NCBI GenBank assembly: GCA_041394905.1
Contig: JAWKHJ010000027.1
Location: 8,432 to 72,431 of the forward strand
Direction: 5' to 3'
DNA length: 64,000 bases
Origin: RI-231 sp041394905
GTDB taxonomy: Bacteria > Acidobacteriota > Terriglobia > Bryobacterales > UBA6623
Shown piece after piece: positions 9,377 to 19,292 of the stretch. How positions within the stretch are numbered: the stretch's first letter is position 1; each line of letters begins with the position of its first letter. The translations under genes and the position numbers were made by a program. The notes beneath the pieces were generated by a model, which did no database searches, was not told the origin of the DNA, and was given only the letters and a program-made list of their open reading frames with translations.

Positions 9377-10711
9377 CTACCCGAGCTTCCAGGGCGCGCG
9401 GTAGGGGTAGTGCAGCAGCTCGTTGGCCGAGAGGTCGTTCGAGAACATTTCGCGGTCGGCGTCCCAGTCCAGGCGATTGCGAGTCTTGTACGCGATGGTG
9501 GCGATGTTGGCGGTGGTCGTCGAGCGGTGGGCGGTCTCGATGTCGCAGTTGGGCTTGTTGCGGCTCTTGATGCAGTCGAGGAAGTTGCGGATGTGCAGGC
9601 GTGGGTCAGCCGAGCCGGCGCCGGAGCGGGCTTCCATGGCCGGCTTCATACTGGAGCGGTAAGCGCGGGCGGCGTCGGTCTCGAGCGGGCCCCGCGCGGG
9701 GAAGGGCTCCGAAGACACCTGCTCGGGGACGATCTCCCACGAGTCGAAGTAGATGTTCATCGTGCCTTTCGTCCCGCGGAACTCGGCGAGCAGGGGCTTG
9801 GTGTTGGAGAACGGCGCGGAGTTGCAGCTCGACTGGAAGAAGTTGACCATCAGGCCGCTGGGATACTCCCACAAGGCCTGGAAAGTGTCGGGGACGGTCG
9901 AGTTGTCGTGGAGGGCGTACTTGCCGCCGAGCGCCGCGACGGAGCTGGGGCGGTTCTGGCCCAGGCCCATGTGGATGAGGTCGAGGAAGTGGACGCCGTT
10001 GTCGGTGAGCTGGCCGCCAGCGTAGTCGAAGAACCAGCGGTAGAGGAACAGATGGCGGTTCTCGTTGTAGGGGGCTTCGGGCGCGGGGCCGAGGTACAAG
10101 TCCCAATCCAGGCCCGCGGGAGCAGGTCCATCCGGAGGATGGCCGATGCCGGAGGGCCAGGTGTTGAGCGCGACGCCGCAGCGCGCCATGGTGACTTGGC
10201 CGATGCCGCCTGAGCGCACGATCTCGGTCGCTTCCTGGCAGAAGGGCGACGAGCGGCGGTGTATGCCGACCTGGACGACGCGCTTGGTCTCTTCGGCCAC
10301 TTGGACCATGCGGCGGCCTTCGACGACGGTGAGCGAGAGCGGCTTCTCGACGTAGACGTCCTTGCCGGCTTGAGCGGCGGCGATCATCATCAGCGCGTGC
10401 CAGTGGTCGGGCGTGGCGATGACGACGGCGTCGATGTCCTTGCGGTCGAGCAGGCGGCGGAAGTCTTTGAAGCGTTCGGGGTTGGTTCCGGCCGAGGCGA
10501 CGGCTTTGTCGAGCAGCGGATCGAGCAGATCGCAGACCGCAACCACCTGCTGGTCGGCGAACTCCTTGGTCATGTTGAGCAGGTTGCCGCCGCGGTTGCC
10601 CACACCGATGAAGCCGAGCCGGACGCGGTCATTGGCGCCGGAGATTTGGGCGTAGCTCGAAGCAGCGAAGGCGCCAGCGGCGGCGCCGGCAAAGTTGCGG
10701 CGGGAGATCAT
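9377..10711 (-). CDS. Tat-exported Gfo/Idh/MocA-family oxidoreductase
   Basis: An NAD(P)-dependent sugar dehydrogenase-like protein of about 444 aa. I chose the ATG at 10711, which opens a twin-arginine-like signal MISRRNFAGAAAGAF. A Rossmann fold follows (RLGFIGVGNRGGN), then ATPDHWH and the conserved EKPLSLT catalytic Lys-Pro motif. The C-terminal domain contains GGQLTDNGVHFLD. Exported members with pre-bound cofactor are common in Acidobacteriota and Planctomycetes and act on sugars or sugar acids outside the cytoplasm. It is followed at 24 nt by the TPP enzyme. Confidence 0.9.
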   Translation of the reverse strand: MISRRNFAGAAAGAFAASSYAQISGANDRVRLGFIGVGNRGGNLLNMTKEFADQQVVAVCDLLDPLLDKAVASAGTNPERFKDFRRLLDRKDIDAVVIATPDHWHALMMIAAAQAGKDVYVEKPLSLTVVEGRRMVQVAEETKRVVQVGIHRRSSPFCQEATEIVRSGGIGQVTMARCGVALNTWPSGIGHPPDGPAPAGLDWDLYLGPAPEAPYNENRHLFLYRWFFDYAGGQLTDNGVHFLDLIHMGLGQNRPSSVAALGGKYALHDNSTVPDTFQALWEYPSGLMVNFFQSSCNSAPFSNTKPLLAEFRGTKGTMNIYFDSWEIVPEQVSSEPFPARGPLETDAARAYRSSMKPAMEARSGAGSADPRLHIRNFLDCIKSRNKPNCDIETAHRSTTTANIATIAYKTRNRLDWDADREMFSNDLSANELLHYPYRAPWKLG

Positions 10712-10982
10712 GCCCGCGATGGTAGCCCAAAAGGCGACAAAGACGGACAAAAGCGGGCATTTGCGGGCGTCTGGCCGGGCGAGTGGGACCGGCCGGGGAT
10801 CCCTGCTTTCATTGTGAGGGATGCGTGCAAGGGGGATGGGCGTTAGGTAGACGTAAGTCGTTTAGAGTCAACAAGCGCAAATCACAAAAGCAGCGTGATG
10901 GAGGAAGGCAGCTCAGTTGCACAAGAGCTCTTCGGGAAGGGAGTCGCTTCGAGACCGGCTGATGTGCTACCACCCGGGGAGC

Positions 10983-11669
10983 ATGAGCGCACCGCATACA
11001 GGGATATTTCTCATCGGAAAGGACGGCGAGCTAACCGGTCTCCGCGAAGAGCCCTACGAGCAAGAGTTAGTCCTGCAAACACTCATCTCGCGCTATCCGC
11101 AAATACTCTCCGGCTCCCCGCGCCGATTCTTGTTGATCCGGCAGGAGGCGCCTGTACGCCATGGCGAAAGTGGAGCTACGGGCTGGCTCGATCATCTCTT
11201 TCTCGATGACCTCGGCGTACCGACCCTTGTGGAGGTCAAGCGTAGTACCGACGCTCGCATTCGCCGGGAAGTTGTCGGGCAACTGCTCGACTACGCTGCG
11301 AACGTCGCTTTCGATTGGGACGTGGAGCGACTACAAGACTTTTTCGAGGGAACGTGCGAAACCGCCGGACGCGAATCCGCCGAGGCGCTCGAGGAATTCC
11401 TAGAGGGCGAAACCCCAGTGGATCAATACTGGGAAACCGTGAAGACGAATTTACAGGCTGGCAAAATACGCCTACTCTTCGTTGCCGACCGGATTCCCAC
11501 GGACCTACGCCGCATCATTGAGTTCCTCAATAACCTTCAAGCGAGGGTGGCTCGGATCTGCCCCAGGTACCAGTCGAAGACCCGCAGAAAGCGCTCCGTG
11601 CGGTCTCTGTTCTATGCGAGCCGGACAAACGCGCGAGAGCCGGGGACCTGTCACGGGAGAATGCGCTGA
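10983..11669 (+). CDS. PD-(D/E)XK nuclease-like protein, possibly 3'-truncated
   Basis: A 228-aa protein from the ATG at 10983. The central segment LDHLFLDDLGVPTLVEVKR followed by REVVGQLLDYAAN matches the D...E-x-K...Q core of PD-(D/E)XK nucleases. After EFLNN near 11530 the sequence becomes Arg-rich and unlike a folded domain, suggesting a frameshift or a lost C-terminus. Codon use looks less GC-biased than in neighbours, and it stands alone between two leftward operons. It may be an accessory defence or DNA-repair nuclease; no partner gene is visible. Confidence 0.6.
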   Translation: MSAPHTGIFLIGKDGELTGLREEPYEQELVLQTLISRYPQILSGSPRRFLLIRQEAPVRHGESGATGWLDHLFLDDLGVPTLVEVKRSTDARIRREVVGQLLDYAANVAFDWDVERLQDFFEGTCETAGRESAEALEEFLEGETPVDQYWETVKTNLQAGKIRLLFVADRIPTDLRRIIEFLNNLQARVARICPRYQSKTRRKRSVRSLFYASRTNAREPGTCHGRMR

Positions 11670-11696
11670 CCTGTCACCACCTTCCCGGGGGCCACA

Positions 11697-13646
11697 TCAC
11701 TCTTTGACCAGGACGACCGGCGATTGTTCGGCGTTGGTGACGGCTTTGTAGAAGTCGCGGACGGCGCCGTATTGCTCGACGGGGATGACGGTGGAGCGGG
11801 TTTCCATCGAGCGGGAGAAGACGAGTGTGGAGCCGTCGACTTGCCAGGAGGCTTGGTAGCGGCCGAACTCGGCGTCGACGTCGAGGTCTTGCGGTTTTTC
11901 GTCGACGCGGAAGCCTGCGGGCAGGGCGACTTTGACGGTTTCGCGGTAGGAGTTGGCGCCGAGGACGACTGGGTACTTGCGCTCTTCGTCGACGAGGCGG
12001 TGCGAGTCGCGGCGCTCGACCAGCGCGGGCTTGAATACGAGCAGGCGGCCGCCCATGCTCTGCGCGTACGAGGGCGCTTCGAAGTCGACGTCGAGCTCGA
12101 AGCCTGAGCCGTCGTCGCTGACGTCGAGCTTGGAGACAGCGGCGGCGGGCGCGCCGCGCGAGACCCAGCGCTCGATCAGCTTGCGGTAATCCGGCGTCGA
12201 GAGCTCCTTGTGATAGGCGCGGTTGCGCGTCGCCGAGTCGCCGGAGCACTCCTCACGCAGGGAAGCGTGCAGGGCGCCGTCTTCAGTCAGAGAAGCTTCT
12301 ACGGTGCGCTCAAGCAGGTTCTGCGCGGGCGCCGTGAAGGGGTGCGGACCAATCCTCCGCCTTGCGGCGCCACGAGCAGCGCCCAGGCGTCCTGCTCATC
12401 CTCGGGCATCCAGCCGAACGGCGTGTAGGGGTCGGTCGGGTCGAAGAAGAGCAGCCGTCCGAAGCCCTCGTAATCCTTGGCCGCGGGCAGGTCCGTGCCG
12501 TCAGGGACGGAGATGGCCAGGATGGCGTGGTTGAACTGCTGCGGCGAGGCCCACTCTTCGCGCACGAACGAGCGGTCGCTCGAATAGATGGCGACGGGAT
12601 AGGCTTTGACGCCGATCGAGTCGAGCATGGAGCGCAGCAGGTTCGCCTTGTCCTTGCAGTCGCCGTAGTTGTTGCGCAGCACCTCAGGCGCGGCGTGAGG
12701 ACGGTAGCCGCCGCCGCGGCCGACGCCGGTCTGGATGGAGACGTATTTGACGTCTTGGGCGAAGGCTGCAAGGGCGGCGATCTTGTCGAGAGCGGAGGAG
12801 GCGGAGCCGGTGAGCGCGCCGGCCTTTGCCGAGACGGTCTCGTCGGGCTTGTACTGCGGCTCGTTCAAGCCGTCGAGCCAGAGCGAAACGGCGGGCCAAT
12901 CACGGAAAGCGGGTCCGAGGCCGGGCGCGCTATCGGGCGGATAGTAGCTGACGGCCAGGCGCGCGGCGATGGCGTCGATGTCGGGACGGGCGGCTCGTCC
13001 TTGATGGGCTCGAGGTTGCGCAGCTCCCACGTGCGGCGGTTGCCCTGGACGAGCGGCTCGACCGGCTCGTGGTTGAACATGCGGCCCTCGGCCTCCCCAG
13101 CCGGCGGGCAGCTCGACCGAGAATCGCGCCGTCAGGCTGGGCTCGGCGCCTTGGAACTGGAACAGAAACTGCGTGAAGACGGAGCGGTCTTCTTCGACGG
13201 ACTCGAAGCCGAAGACGGCCCCGGGGTCGGCGTCGGCCGTCCCGCTGATCGACTTGAGGCGCGACTCGTTGTAGACGTCATTGGCGGCGAGCGCGACGTC
13301 GACCGTCTCCTTCTTGCCGTAGGTCTTGTGCTTGCCCGAGGGGTAGATGAGCCAGGCGTCGAGGCTGCGCACCTTGCCGGTATCGCGGCGGTAGAGCACG
13401 TTGGCGACGGCGGCGCGGCGGCCCGAGCGATTGATGACCTTGACGGCCTTGCGCGCGCGTGTGACGACGACGCCGGCGGGATCGACCGTCACCGACTCTT
13501 CGTCGAAGAGCACGACGAAATCGACGCTCGACTCGTAGGCGGGGACTTCCCGCGTGCGCCATCTCCGTGAGCCAGCTAGGCGGCTTATCCGCCGCGGCCA
13601 GGGGCAGGACTGCGAGCAGGGCAAGAGTGAAGCAAAGTGCGCGCAT
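11697..13646 (-). CDS. DUF3857 / transglutaminase-like exported protein, intact catalytic core (several frameshifts)
   Basis: About 645 aa after bridging shifts near 13555, 13095, 12985 and 12335. The N-terminal signal peptide is MRALCFTLALLAVLPLAAA. A DUF3857 domain follows (VVVTRARKAVKVINRSGR), then a transglutaminase-like core with NNYGDCKDKANLL (Cys, at about 12640-12670), FNHAILAI (His) and FFDPTDPYTPFG (Asp). The C-terminal domain ends PVVLVKE. At the last shift, one added C in the minus-strand CCCC run turns the frame into PFTAPAQNLL and restores continuity. It lies directly downstream of a paralogue. Confidence 0.75.
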
Positions 13647-13652
13647 GACGGG

Positions 13653-15652
13653 TTAGTTCGCCTGGGCGGCCGTGGAGGCTTCGCGTAGGGTCAGCACGTG
13701 GTCGTCCTGCTTCTTGAGGAAGTCGAACAGACCCTTGAGTTGCGAGTAGGAGGTTTTGGGGAACAGGATCGTTCCGTTCTGGCCAAAGAGGAAGTCGCGC
13801 GCGTAGATCAGCTTGCCCTCGGGGGTGATGCTGATTTTGATGTTGTAGTGGCCGACGTTCTGGATATTCGTTCCTTCCGGCGCGGAGGCTTCCTCGAATT
13901 CCATGCCTTTCGGAAGCTGGATGGTGATCGTATCGAGCTCTCGCCAGCCATGGCGGAAGTAGATGTCGTGGATACGCTCGCTGGTAGTGAACGCGGCTCC
14001 GACGTTGCGCTCGAAGAAGTTTGGCTGAAAGAACATGCGCTTGCCGGTCATGGTGGCGTAGCCGGGAATCCGTACCTTGTAGCTGTAGATGAAGGGCGCG
14101 TCGAGTGAATCGACGTTCTCGAACTTCATCTCGCTGACTTCGGCTGTGGAGAGGCGGTTCGTGACGCCTTCGGTGAAGGCGTCGATGCGTTCCTGCTCGG
14201 TCCGTCCGTCGTTGGCGATTTTGCGCGTGGCGCCGTAGTGGCCGGTGTATTCGAAACGCACCGTGCCCTCGAGCGTGCCGTCCGGCAGCAACGTAAAGTC
14301 GCCGGTGCGACGGGCCGTCGTTCTTTCGGGCGCGGACATCGGCGTCTGCTCCCACGTTGGCGCTTTGGAGTCGGGGATGAGCGCCGCTACGCCCTCTTGG
14401 GCCCAGTTCAGCATGCCGGGCTCGGCGTAGGGGTAGGCGAGGTCGAAGAATCGCCATCCCTCGCCAATGCGGACTCCGACTGCGATGTCTTTCAAGAAGT
14501 AGCGGTCGAGGAAGTTGATGTTGAAGAAGCGTCCGTCACGGCGTGAGGTCATCACGGGGCGGGCGTCGAGGCCGGCGCTCTGGAGCAGGGCGGCGAAGAG
14601 CATGTTGATGTCGAAGCCCGTACCCTGCATGTTCTTGAGCGTGTCGCTGGCGTTGCGGTTGTCCTTGATGGAGGCGCGCTCTTCGGCGCTGACGCCGAAG
14701 CGGTCGTGGAACGGATTGCGGATCTCGTTGCGGCAGAAGTCGAGGATCTTGGCGAGTTTTTGCTCATCGTCCGCTGCGCCGGCGGTCAATTCCGCCGCTT
14801 TCTTTTTCACGCCGCCGTCGGCTTTGGTGTACTGCTCAAACTCTTTGTGGACATCTTTTCCGAACTGGTTCCAGAACTTCTCGACATCGGCCTTGTTTTC
14901 GCGCGTGTAGAAGATGAGCATCCAGGAGCGGACCTCGTCCTCGGGCGGCATGTAGGACTCTTCGACGAAGGCGGGCATGTCGAGCGCGCTGACGCCCCAG
15001 AAGTCTTGCGGCTCTTGCTTGAAGCCGGAGGTTTCGACGTTGAAGGCCTGGCTCCGCATCATCAGGCCGACTTGGCCAGCTCTGGGATGCGGGCGCACGT
15101 GGTAGGTGACGCGCCAAGCGGGGATGTCGCGTTGGAAGTAGAGCCGCTCGTTCCAACTGATTGTGTTGTCGGTGAACTCGCGCCACTGGTACTCGATGAT
15201 GTCGCCGGGCTCGACGTTGGGCATCGAGAAGGACCGCGTGAGGACCTTGACGCCACCGGCCTTGGCGACGTCGCGCTCGAAGACCGCGTCTTTCTCGAGG
15301 TCGACGATGGCGCCGTCGGGCTTGATGGTGCGTGCGCGTAAATCGTGGATGCGGACCGCTGCGGAGAGCCCGCGGATGCCGGTGAGGTCGACGGTGGATT
15401 GGGATTCGACGCCGCGCTCGGTGAAGATTTTCACGCGGACGTAGTGCGTCTTGACGTTTTGGATCATGTCTCCCTGACTTTGGTCAGAGATCCAAACCTC
15501 CCAAAGAGCGCTTCGGCGTCAGCATTGGGGTCGATTTTCGGTTTTTGTAGCGCGAGCTCTTCCGGGGTGATGGGCGCCCAGTCGACGGCACGTGCAACCG
15601 GAGTGAGGGCGAGAACCGCGGCTAGGGCGGGCAAGATTCGGGCAAAACGCAT
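13653..15652 (-). CDS. DUF3857 / degenerate transglutaminase-like exported protein (one frameshift)
   Basis: About 667 aa. The start at 15652 (MRFARILPALAAVLAL signal peptide) has AGGAGGAAG upstream. One frameshift near 15504: the plus-strand AAA should be AAAA, which gives ALFWEVWISDQSQGDM and joins the long frame. DUF3857 features include EPGDIIEYQWREF. Where the downstream paralogue has GDCKDKANLL, this one has GTGFDINMLF, so the catalytic Cys is lost and the His region also differs. It is probably a non-catalytic partner. It starts about 325 nt after the guaB stop and ends 7 nt before its paralogue. Confidence 0.75.
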
Positions 15653-15976
15653 GATGCGCTTCCTCCTGAGGAAGGAACGGCCGGTGGAAGCGAGGGCGTT
15701 TTTGGGGGAGGGGTTTCCTCGAATTCCTAGGGCGAAGGCTGAGGTTAGCACGAGCTATTTCGTAGCGGAAGGCCTGTGTTTCGCAAAAGTGGCCTGAAAA
15801 TCACTTGCATTTCGCCTGATGGGGATCCCGCTTGCGGCGCTTGCTAGGGTCAACGCGAGCTTTCAGCTCATGCAGGCGCTCGCGTTTACGTGAAGAGAAT
15901 CGGCGCTGTGGGATGAGCACAGATCTGACCTACCGGCCACGGTTCGGAAGCGGGGATGGGTACGTCCTTCTGCGGC
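15653..15976. other. Intergenic region with a long-armed hairpin, no gene seen
   Basis: A 324-bp gap between guaB and the DUF3857 gene. It holds a perfect 9-bp inverted repeat (15852-15860 with 15878-15886, 17-nt loop, with a nested AGCT-GAA-AGCT on the minus strand). There is no T-run, so it is not a classic terminator. No convincing open frame or tRNA is present. Confidence 0.4.
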
Positions 15977-17449
15977 TTAGCGCTCGATCTGGTAGTTCGG
16001 CGCTTCTTTGGAGATGACGACGTCGTGGACGTGGGCTTCGCGCAGGCCTGCGGGGGAAATCTTGACGAAGCGCGTGTTTTGGCGCAGCTCTTCGATCGTA
16101 TTGCAGCCGCAATAACCCATGCCGGCGCGTAATCCGCCGACGAGTTGATGGATGACGTCGGCGAGGAAGCCTTTATAGGGGACGCGGCCCTCGATGCCTT
16201 CGGGGACGAGCTTGCCGCCGTCGGAGGCCTTTTGGCCGTAGCGCTCCGCACCGGCGGCGGAGCCTTCGGTCATAGCGCCCATCGAGCCCATGCCGCGGTA
16301 GGTCTTGTAGGTGCGGCCTTGGTAGAGCACGCGTTCGCCGGGAGCTTCGTCCGCGCCGGCGAGCAGGCTGCCGATCATGACGACGTGCGCCCCGGCGGCG
16401 ATCGCTTTGGTGATGTCGCCGGAAAACTTGATGCCGCCATCGGAAATGATGGGGACGCCCGTGCCCTCCGCCGCCTTGGAGCAATCGGCGACAGCGGTGA
16501 TCTGGGGCACGCCGGCGCCGGAGACGATCCGGGTGGTGCAGATGGAGCCGGGGCCGATGCCGACTTTGATGGCGTCGACGCCGAGCTTGATGAGGTCGCG
16601 CGTCGCATCGGCGGTGGCCACGTTGCCGGCGACGATCTGCGCCTCGGGCAGAGCTTTGCGCAAGGTCTTGATGGCGTCGAGCACGCGTTGGGAATGGCCG
16701 TGCGCAGTGTCGATGGCGAGCACGTCGACCTTCTTGGCCCAAAGCTCCTGGGCGCGCTCGAGGAAGTCGCCGGTGGCGCCGACGGCGGCGCCTGTCATCA
16801 GGCGCCCCTGGTCGTCCTTGGCGGCGAAGGGGTAATCACGCTTCTTCTGAATGTCTTTGACCGTGATCAAGCCCTTGAGGTAGCCTTCCTCGTCGACGAC
16901 GGGGAGCTTCTCGATGCGGTGCTTGTGGAGGATGCGTTCGGCGTCCTCGAGTGTGGTGCCAACGCTGACCGTCACCAGACGGTCTTTGGTCATGACATTC
17001 GAGATTGGTTGGTCGTAGTCGCCCTCGAAGCGCAGGTCGCGGTTGGTGAGGATGCCGACCAATTTGCCGTCTTCGGTGACCGGGACGCCCGAGATACGGT
17101 AGCGCTCCATGAGGTTGAGCGCTTCCTGGATCTTGTTCCACGGAGCGATCGTGATCGGATCGACGATCATGCCGCTTTCCGAGCGCTTCACGCGGTCGAC
17201 CTCTTCGGCCTGCCGCTCGATGGACATGTTCCGGTGGATGAAACCAAGACCGCCCTGGCGGGCCAGGGCGATGGAGAGGTTCGCTTCGGTGACGGTGTCC
17301 ATCGCCGCGCTGACGATGGGTATGTTCAGCGTGATGGTGCGCGTGAGCGAGGTGCGGGCGTCGGTGTCAGCGGGGACAACCGAACTAAAGGCCGGGAGGA
17401 GAAGCACGTCGTCAAACGTGAGGGCCTCCCGAATCGGCAAGGTGACCAT
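15977..17449 (-). CDS. guaB: IMP dehydrogenase
   Basis: A 490-aa enzyme oxidising IMP to XMP, the rate-limiting step to GMP. The catalytic loop GPGSICTTR lies near residue 305. A CBS-domain pair occupies roughly residues 95-210 (SNVMTKDRLVTV, then LPVVDEEGYLKGLIT). The N-terminal LTFDDVLLLPAFSSV and the GMGSMGAM flap are typical. No defects. It lies 47 nt downstream of the J-domain gene, in the same direction. Confidence 0.98.
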   Translation of the reverse strand: MVTLPIREALTFDDVLLLPAFSSVVPADTDARTSLTRTITLNIPIVSAAMDTVTEANLSIALARQGGLGFIHRNMSIERQAEEVDRVKRSESGMIVDPITIAPWNKIQEALNLMERYRISGVPVTEDGKLVGILTNRDLRFEGDYDQPISNVMTKDRLVTVSVGTTLEDAERILHKHRIEKLPVVDEEGYLKGLITVKDIQKKRDYPFAAKDDQGRLMTGAAVGATGDFLERAQELWAKKVDVLAIDTAHGHSQRVLDAIKTLRKALPEAQIVAGNVATADATRDLIKLGVDAIKVGIGPGSICTTRIVSGAGVPQITAVADCSKAAEGTGVPIISDGGIKFSGDITKAIAAGAHVVMIGSLLAGADEAPGERVLYQGRTYKTYRGMGSMGAMTEGSAAGAERYGQKASDGGKLVPEGIEGRVPYKGFLADVIHQLVGGLRAGMGYCGCNTIEELRQNTRFVKISPAGLREAHVHDVVISKEAPNYQIER

Positions 17450-17495
17450 ACAAAATTGTACGGAGAGCGGCGGCGCCGCTGCAAGCCCGTGCAGG

Positions 17496-18287
17496 CTACA
17501 TCAGGTGGGAAGGCAGCTTGGTTGCGCCGTCAATCTCGGCGTGTTCGATCTGTTCGTAGCGCAGGTCGGTGGCGCCGGAGAGGTTGGCGCCTTCCAGCCG
17601 CGCCCCTAGGAGATTGGCGTTCCTCAAGGTGGCGCGCACGAGTCGCGCGCCGCGAAGATCAGCCGAGGCAAGATTGGCTTCGCTCAGGTCCGCTTCTTCG
17701 AGCTCAGCCTCGAGCGCCATGGCCCGGTTGAGGTCGGCGCGCACGAGCTTGGCTCCGTTCAAGCGCGCGTAGCTGAGGTTGGCTTTGTAGAGGTCGGTGC
17801 GGCTCAGATCCGAGGCTGCGAGGTTGCACTCGCGGAAGTCGATGCCCTCGAAAGCGCGTCCTTGCAGGTCGCGTCCGGCCAGCGTGGGCCGGATGTTCGA
17901 CCATTTCTTGCGAAACATGTTCCAGGACTGGACGCCCTCGGCGAGCGTCTCGTAGATATCGGGCTCTTGACTCTTACGGAAGCGGCTGGGGCCGTAGACG
18001 GTATCCTCGCGCGGCTGGATGGGTCCGGGGTCGCGGCCGTTCTTGAGCGCGTCGTAGGCGAGATTGATCTGCTTGATGCGCTCTTCAGCCTTGTTGCGCA
18101 GGCGTTTGTTGTCGCGGAAGCGGTCCGGATGCCAGACCTGGACGAGGTCGCGCCAGGATTCCCGGATCTCGTCCATCGATGCGCCTGGCTCGAGCTCGAG
18201 GACGCGATAGCACTGGTACAGATCGTCCATGCGGACGGCCATCGGCCGCCAGCGCGTGCGGCTTAGGCCCGTTTCGCAATGTTGCAT
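17496..18287 (-). CDS. J-domain protein with C-terminal pentapeptide repeats
   Basis: A 263-aa cytoplasmic protein. A DnaJ-type J-domain occupies about residues 21-85 with the HPD motif at 53-55 (VQVWHPDRF) and QINLAYDAL. After a linker, residues about 145-245 form pentapeptide repeats of the A(D/N)LXX type (DLSEANLASADLRGARLVRATL), which fold into a right-handed quadrilateral beta-helix. J-domains recruit and activate DnaK; the repeat domain would be a scaffold. Starts at 18242 (MAVRMDD) or 18230 are also possible because the first 15 residues are not conserved-looking. It probably shares a transcript with guaB. Confidence 0.85.
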   Translation of the reverse strand: MQHCETGLSRTRWRPMAVRMDDLYQCYRVLELEPGASMDEIRESWRDLVQVWHPDRFRDNKRLRNKAEERIKQINLAYDALKNGRDPGPIQPREDTVYGPSRFRKSQEPDIYETLAEGVQSWNMFRKKWSNIRPTLAGRDLQGRAFEGIDFRECNLAASDLSRTDLYKANLSYARLNGAKLVRADLNRAMALEAELEEADLSEANLASADLRGARLVRATLRNANLLGARLEGANLSGATDLRYEQIEHAEIDGATKLPSHLM

Positions 18288-18347
18288 CCGAAAGCCCCAG
18301 AAGTCTCTCAGGGAGATGGCTTAGAGCGGTCCTCAGATGATGGGGCG

Positions 18348-18653
18348 TTACTTGAAGAGGTCGTCGAAGGCTTTGCGCGGGTCAGCGGCTTTCTTGGGCG
18401 AGGAGCCGGCGACGCCGGCGGTGATGCGCGGCGAAAACATGTCGCAGAAGTTGCGGGTTTCCTTGTCGGAGACCCACTCGGCGGCCGAGTCGGCGCATTG
18501 ATTGCTGCGGCTCGGGTCGTAGCTCATGCAGTTGAGGCAGCACTTGAGGTCGGCGCTGCAGTTGGGGCACTCGTCGCGCCGGACGATCTTTTCCCCTTGA
18601 CCGAGGGGGATCTCAGCGCCGCAGCTATGGCAGCGAAAAACCACATTGGCCAT
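18348..18653 (-). CDS. Small zinc-ribbon protein
   Basis: A 101-aa protein from the ATG at 18653. The N-terminus is a rubredoxin-like zinc ribbon, FRCHSCGAEI...CPNCSADLKCCLNC, followed by further cysteines (NQCADSA, NFCDMF), eight in all, so it may bind more than one metal. The C-terminus DPRKAFDDLFK is a short helix. The function is unknown. It starts divergently from the PqiC-like gene with no room for a long promoter, and ends 60 nt before the J-domain start. Confidence 0.7.
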   Translation of the reverse strand: MANVVFRCHSCGAEIPLGQGEKIVRRDECPNCSADLKCCLNCMSYDPSRSNQCADSAAEWVSDKETRNFCDMFSPRITAGVAGSSPKKAADPRKAFDDLFK

Positions 18654-18678
18654 AATGGTGCTGAGCTTACCCGACGCA

Positions 18679-19284
18679 ATGCCGCTGATCAAGGTCCTTC
18701 CTCCCGCCGCGCTCGGGCTACTGCTGTTGGTTTCCTGCGGTGGCGGCAAGACGCCGGCAACGCGCTATTATGCGCTCGACCTGCCCGCCGCTCCGGTGAA
18801 GCCTGCGGCGGATGCGTTGCGCAACACGCTCGCGGTGATGCCGGTTCGGGCGACGGAGATGCTCGCGCAGGACCGCATCGTCTACCGGCCCACGCGTGAG
18901 GAAGTCGGCTACTACGAGTACCACCGCTGGGCAGAAGACCCGCGCACGTCCATCCAGAACGCCCTGCTCAATCGCTTGCGCGAGACCGGCGCGTTCGTCA
19001 CGGTTGGCCTGTATGACGGCCGTACGAAGGCGGACTACCAATTGCGCACGCGCATCGATCGCCTCGAAGAGGTGGACTTCGAACAGGGTGTGAAGGTCTA
19101 CACGAAAATTTCCGCCGAGTTAGTCGATGGCCAGACGGCGCGGGTGGTCTGGACGGGCGAGGGGACGGGCGAAGGCGTGGTCTCGCAGTCGGACGTGGGT
19201 GTCGTGGTCCAACAGATGAGCGCGGCGTCGAAACAGGCGATCGATCAGATTGCGGATGGCGTGAACAAGTTCCTCCGAAGCTGA
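18679..19284 (+). CDS. PqiC/YmbA-type ABC-transport auxiliary lipoprotein
   Basis: About 201 aa from the ATG at 18679, which gives a clean lipoprotein signal (PPAALGLLLLVSC, lipobox Cys at residue 20). Upstream starts at 18646 or 18655 would add a charged extension and overlap the divergent gene. The mature part contains RYYALDLP and LAVMPVRATEMLAQDRIVYR, matching the PF03886 family. Such lipoproteins work with MCE/MlaD substrate-binding proteins and an ABC transporter in lipid transport between membranes. Neither partner is in this window. Confidence 0.8.
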   Translation: MPLIKVLPPAALGLLLLVSCGGGKTPATRYYALDLPAAPVKPAADALRNTLAVMPVRATEMLAQDRIVYRPTREEVGYYEYHRWAEDPRTSIQNALLNRLRETGAFVTVGLYDGRTKADYQLRTRIDRLEEVDFEQGVKVYTKISAELVDGQTARVVWTGEGTGEGVVSQSDVGVVVQQMSAASKQAIDQIADGVNKFLRS

Positions 19285-19292
19285 GCCGGCAG

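Noticed and set aside
10905..10980. tRNA-like sequence (D-arm GCTC...GAGC and a TTCGAGA loop)
   Set aside because: Only 19 nt separate the D-arm from the T-loop, too short for an anticodon arm plus variable loop, and the acceptor arms do not pair.
13653..15467. Treating the internal ATG of the upstream DUF3857 gene as its start
   Set aside because: It would remove the signal peptide and conserved N-terminus; one added base at 15504 restores a continuous protein with a good ribosome-binding site at 15652.
16145..17731. 528-codon plus-strand open frame antisense to guaB
   Set aside because: The minus strand is an unmistakable full-length IMP dehydrogenase; the plus frame has no domain.
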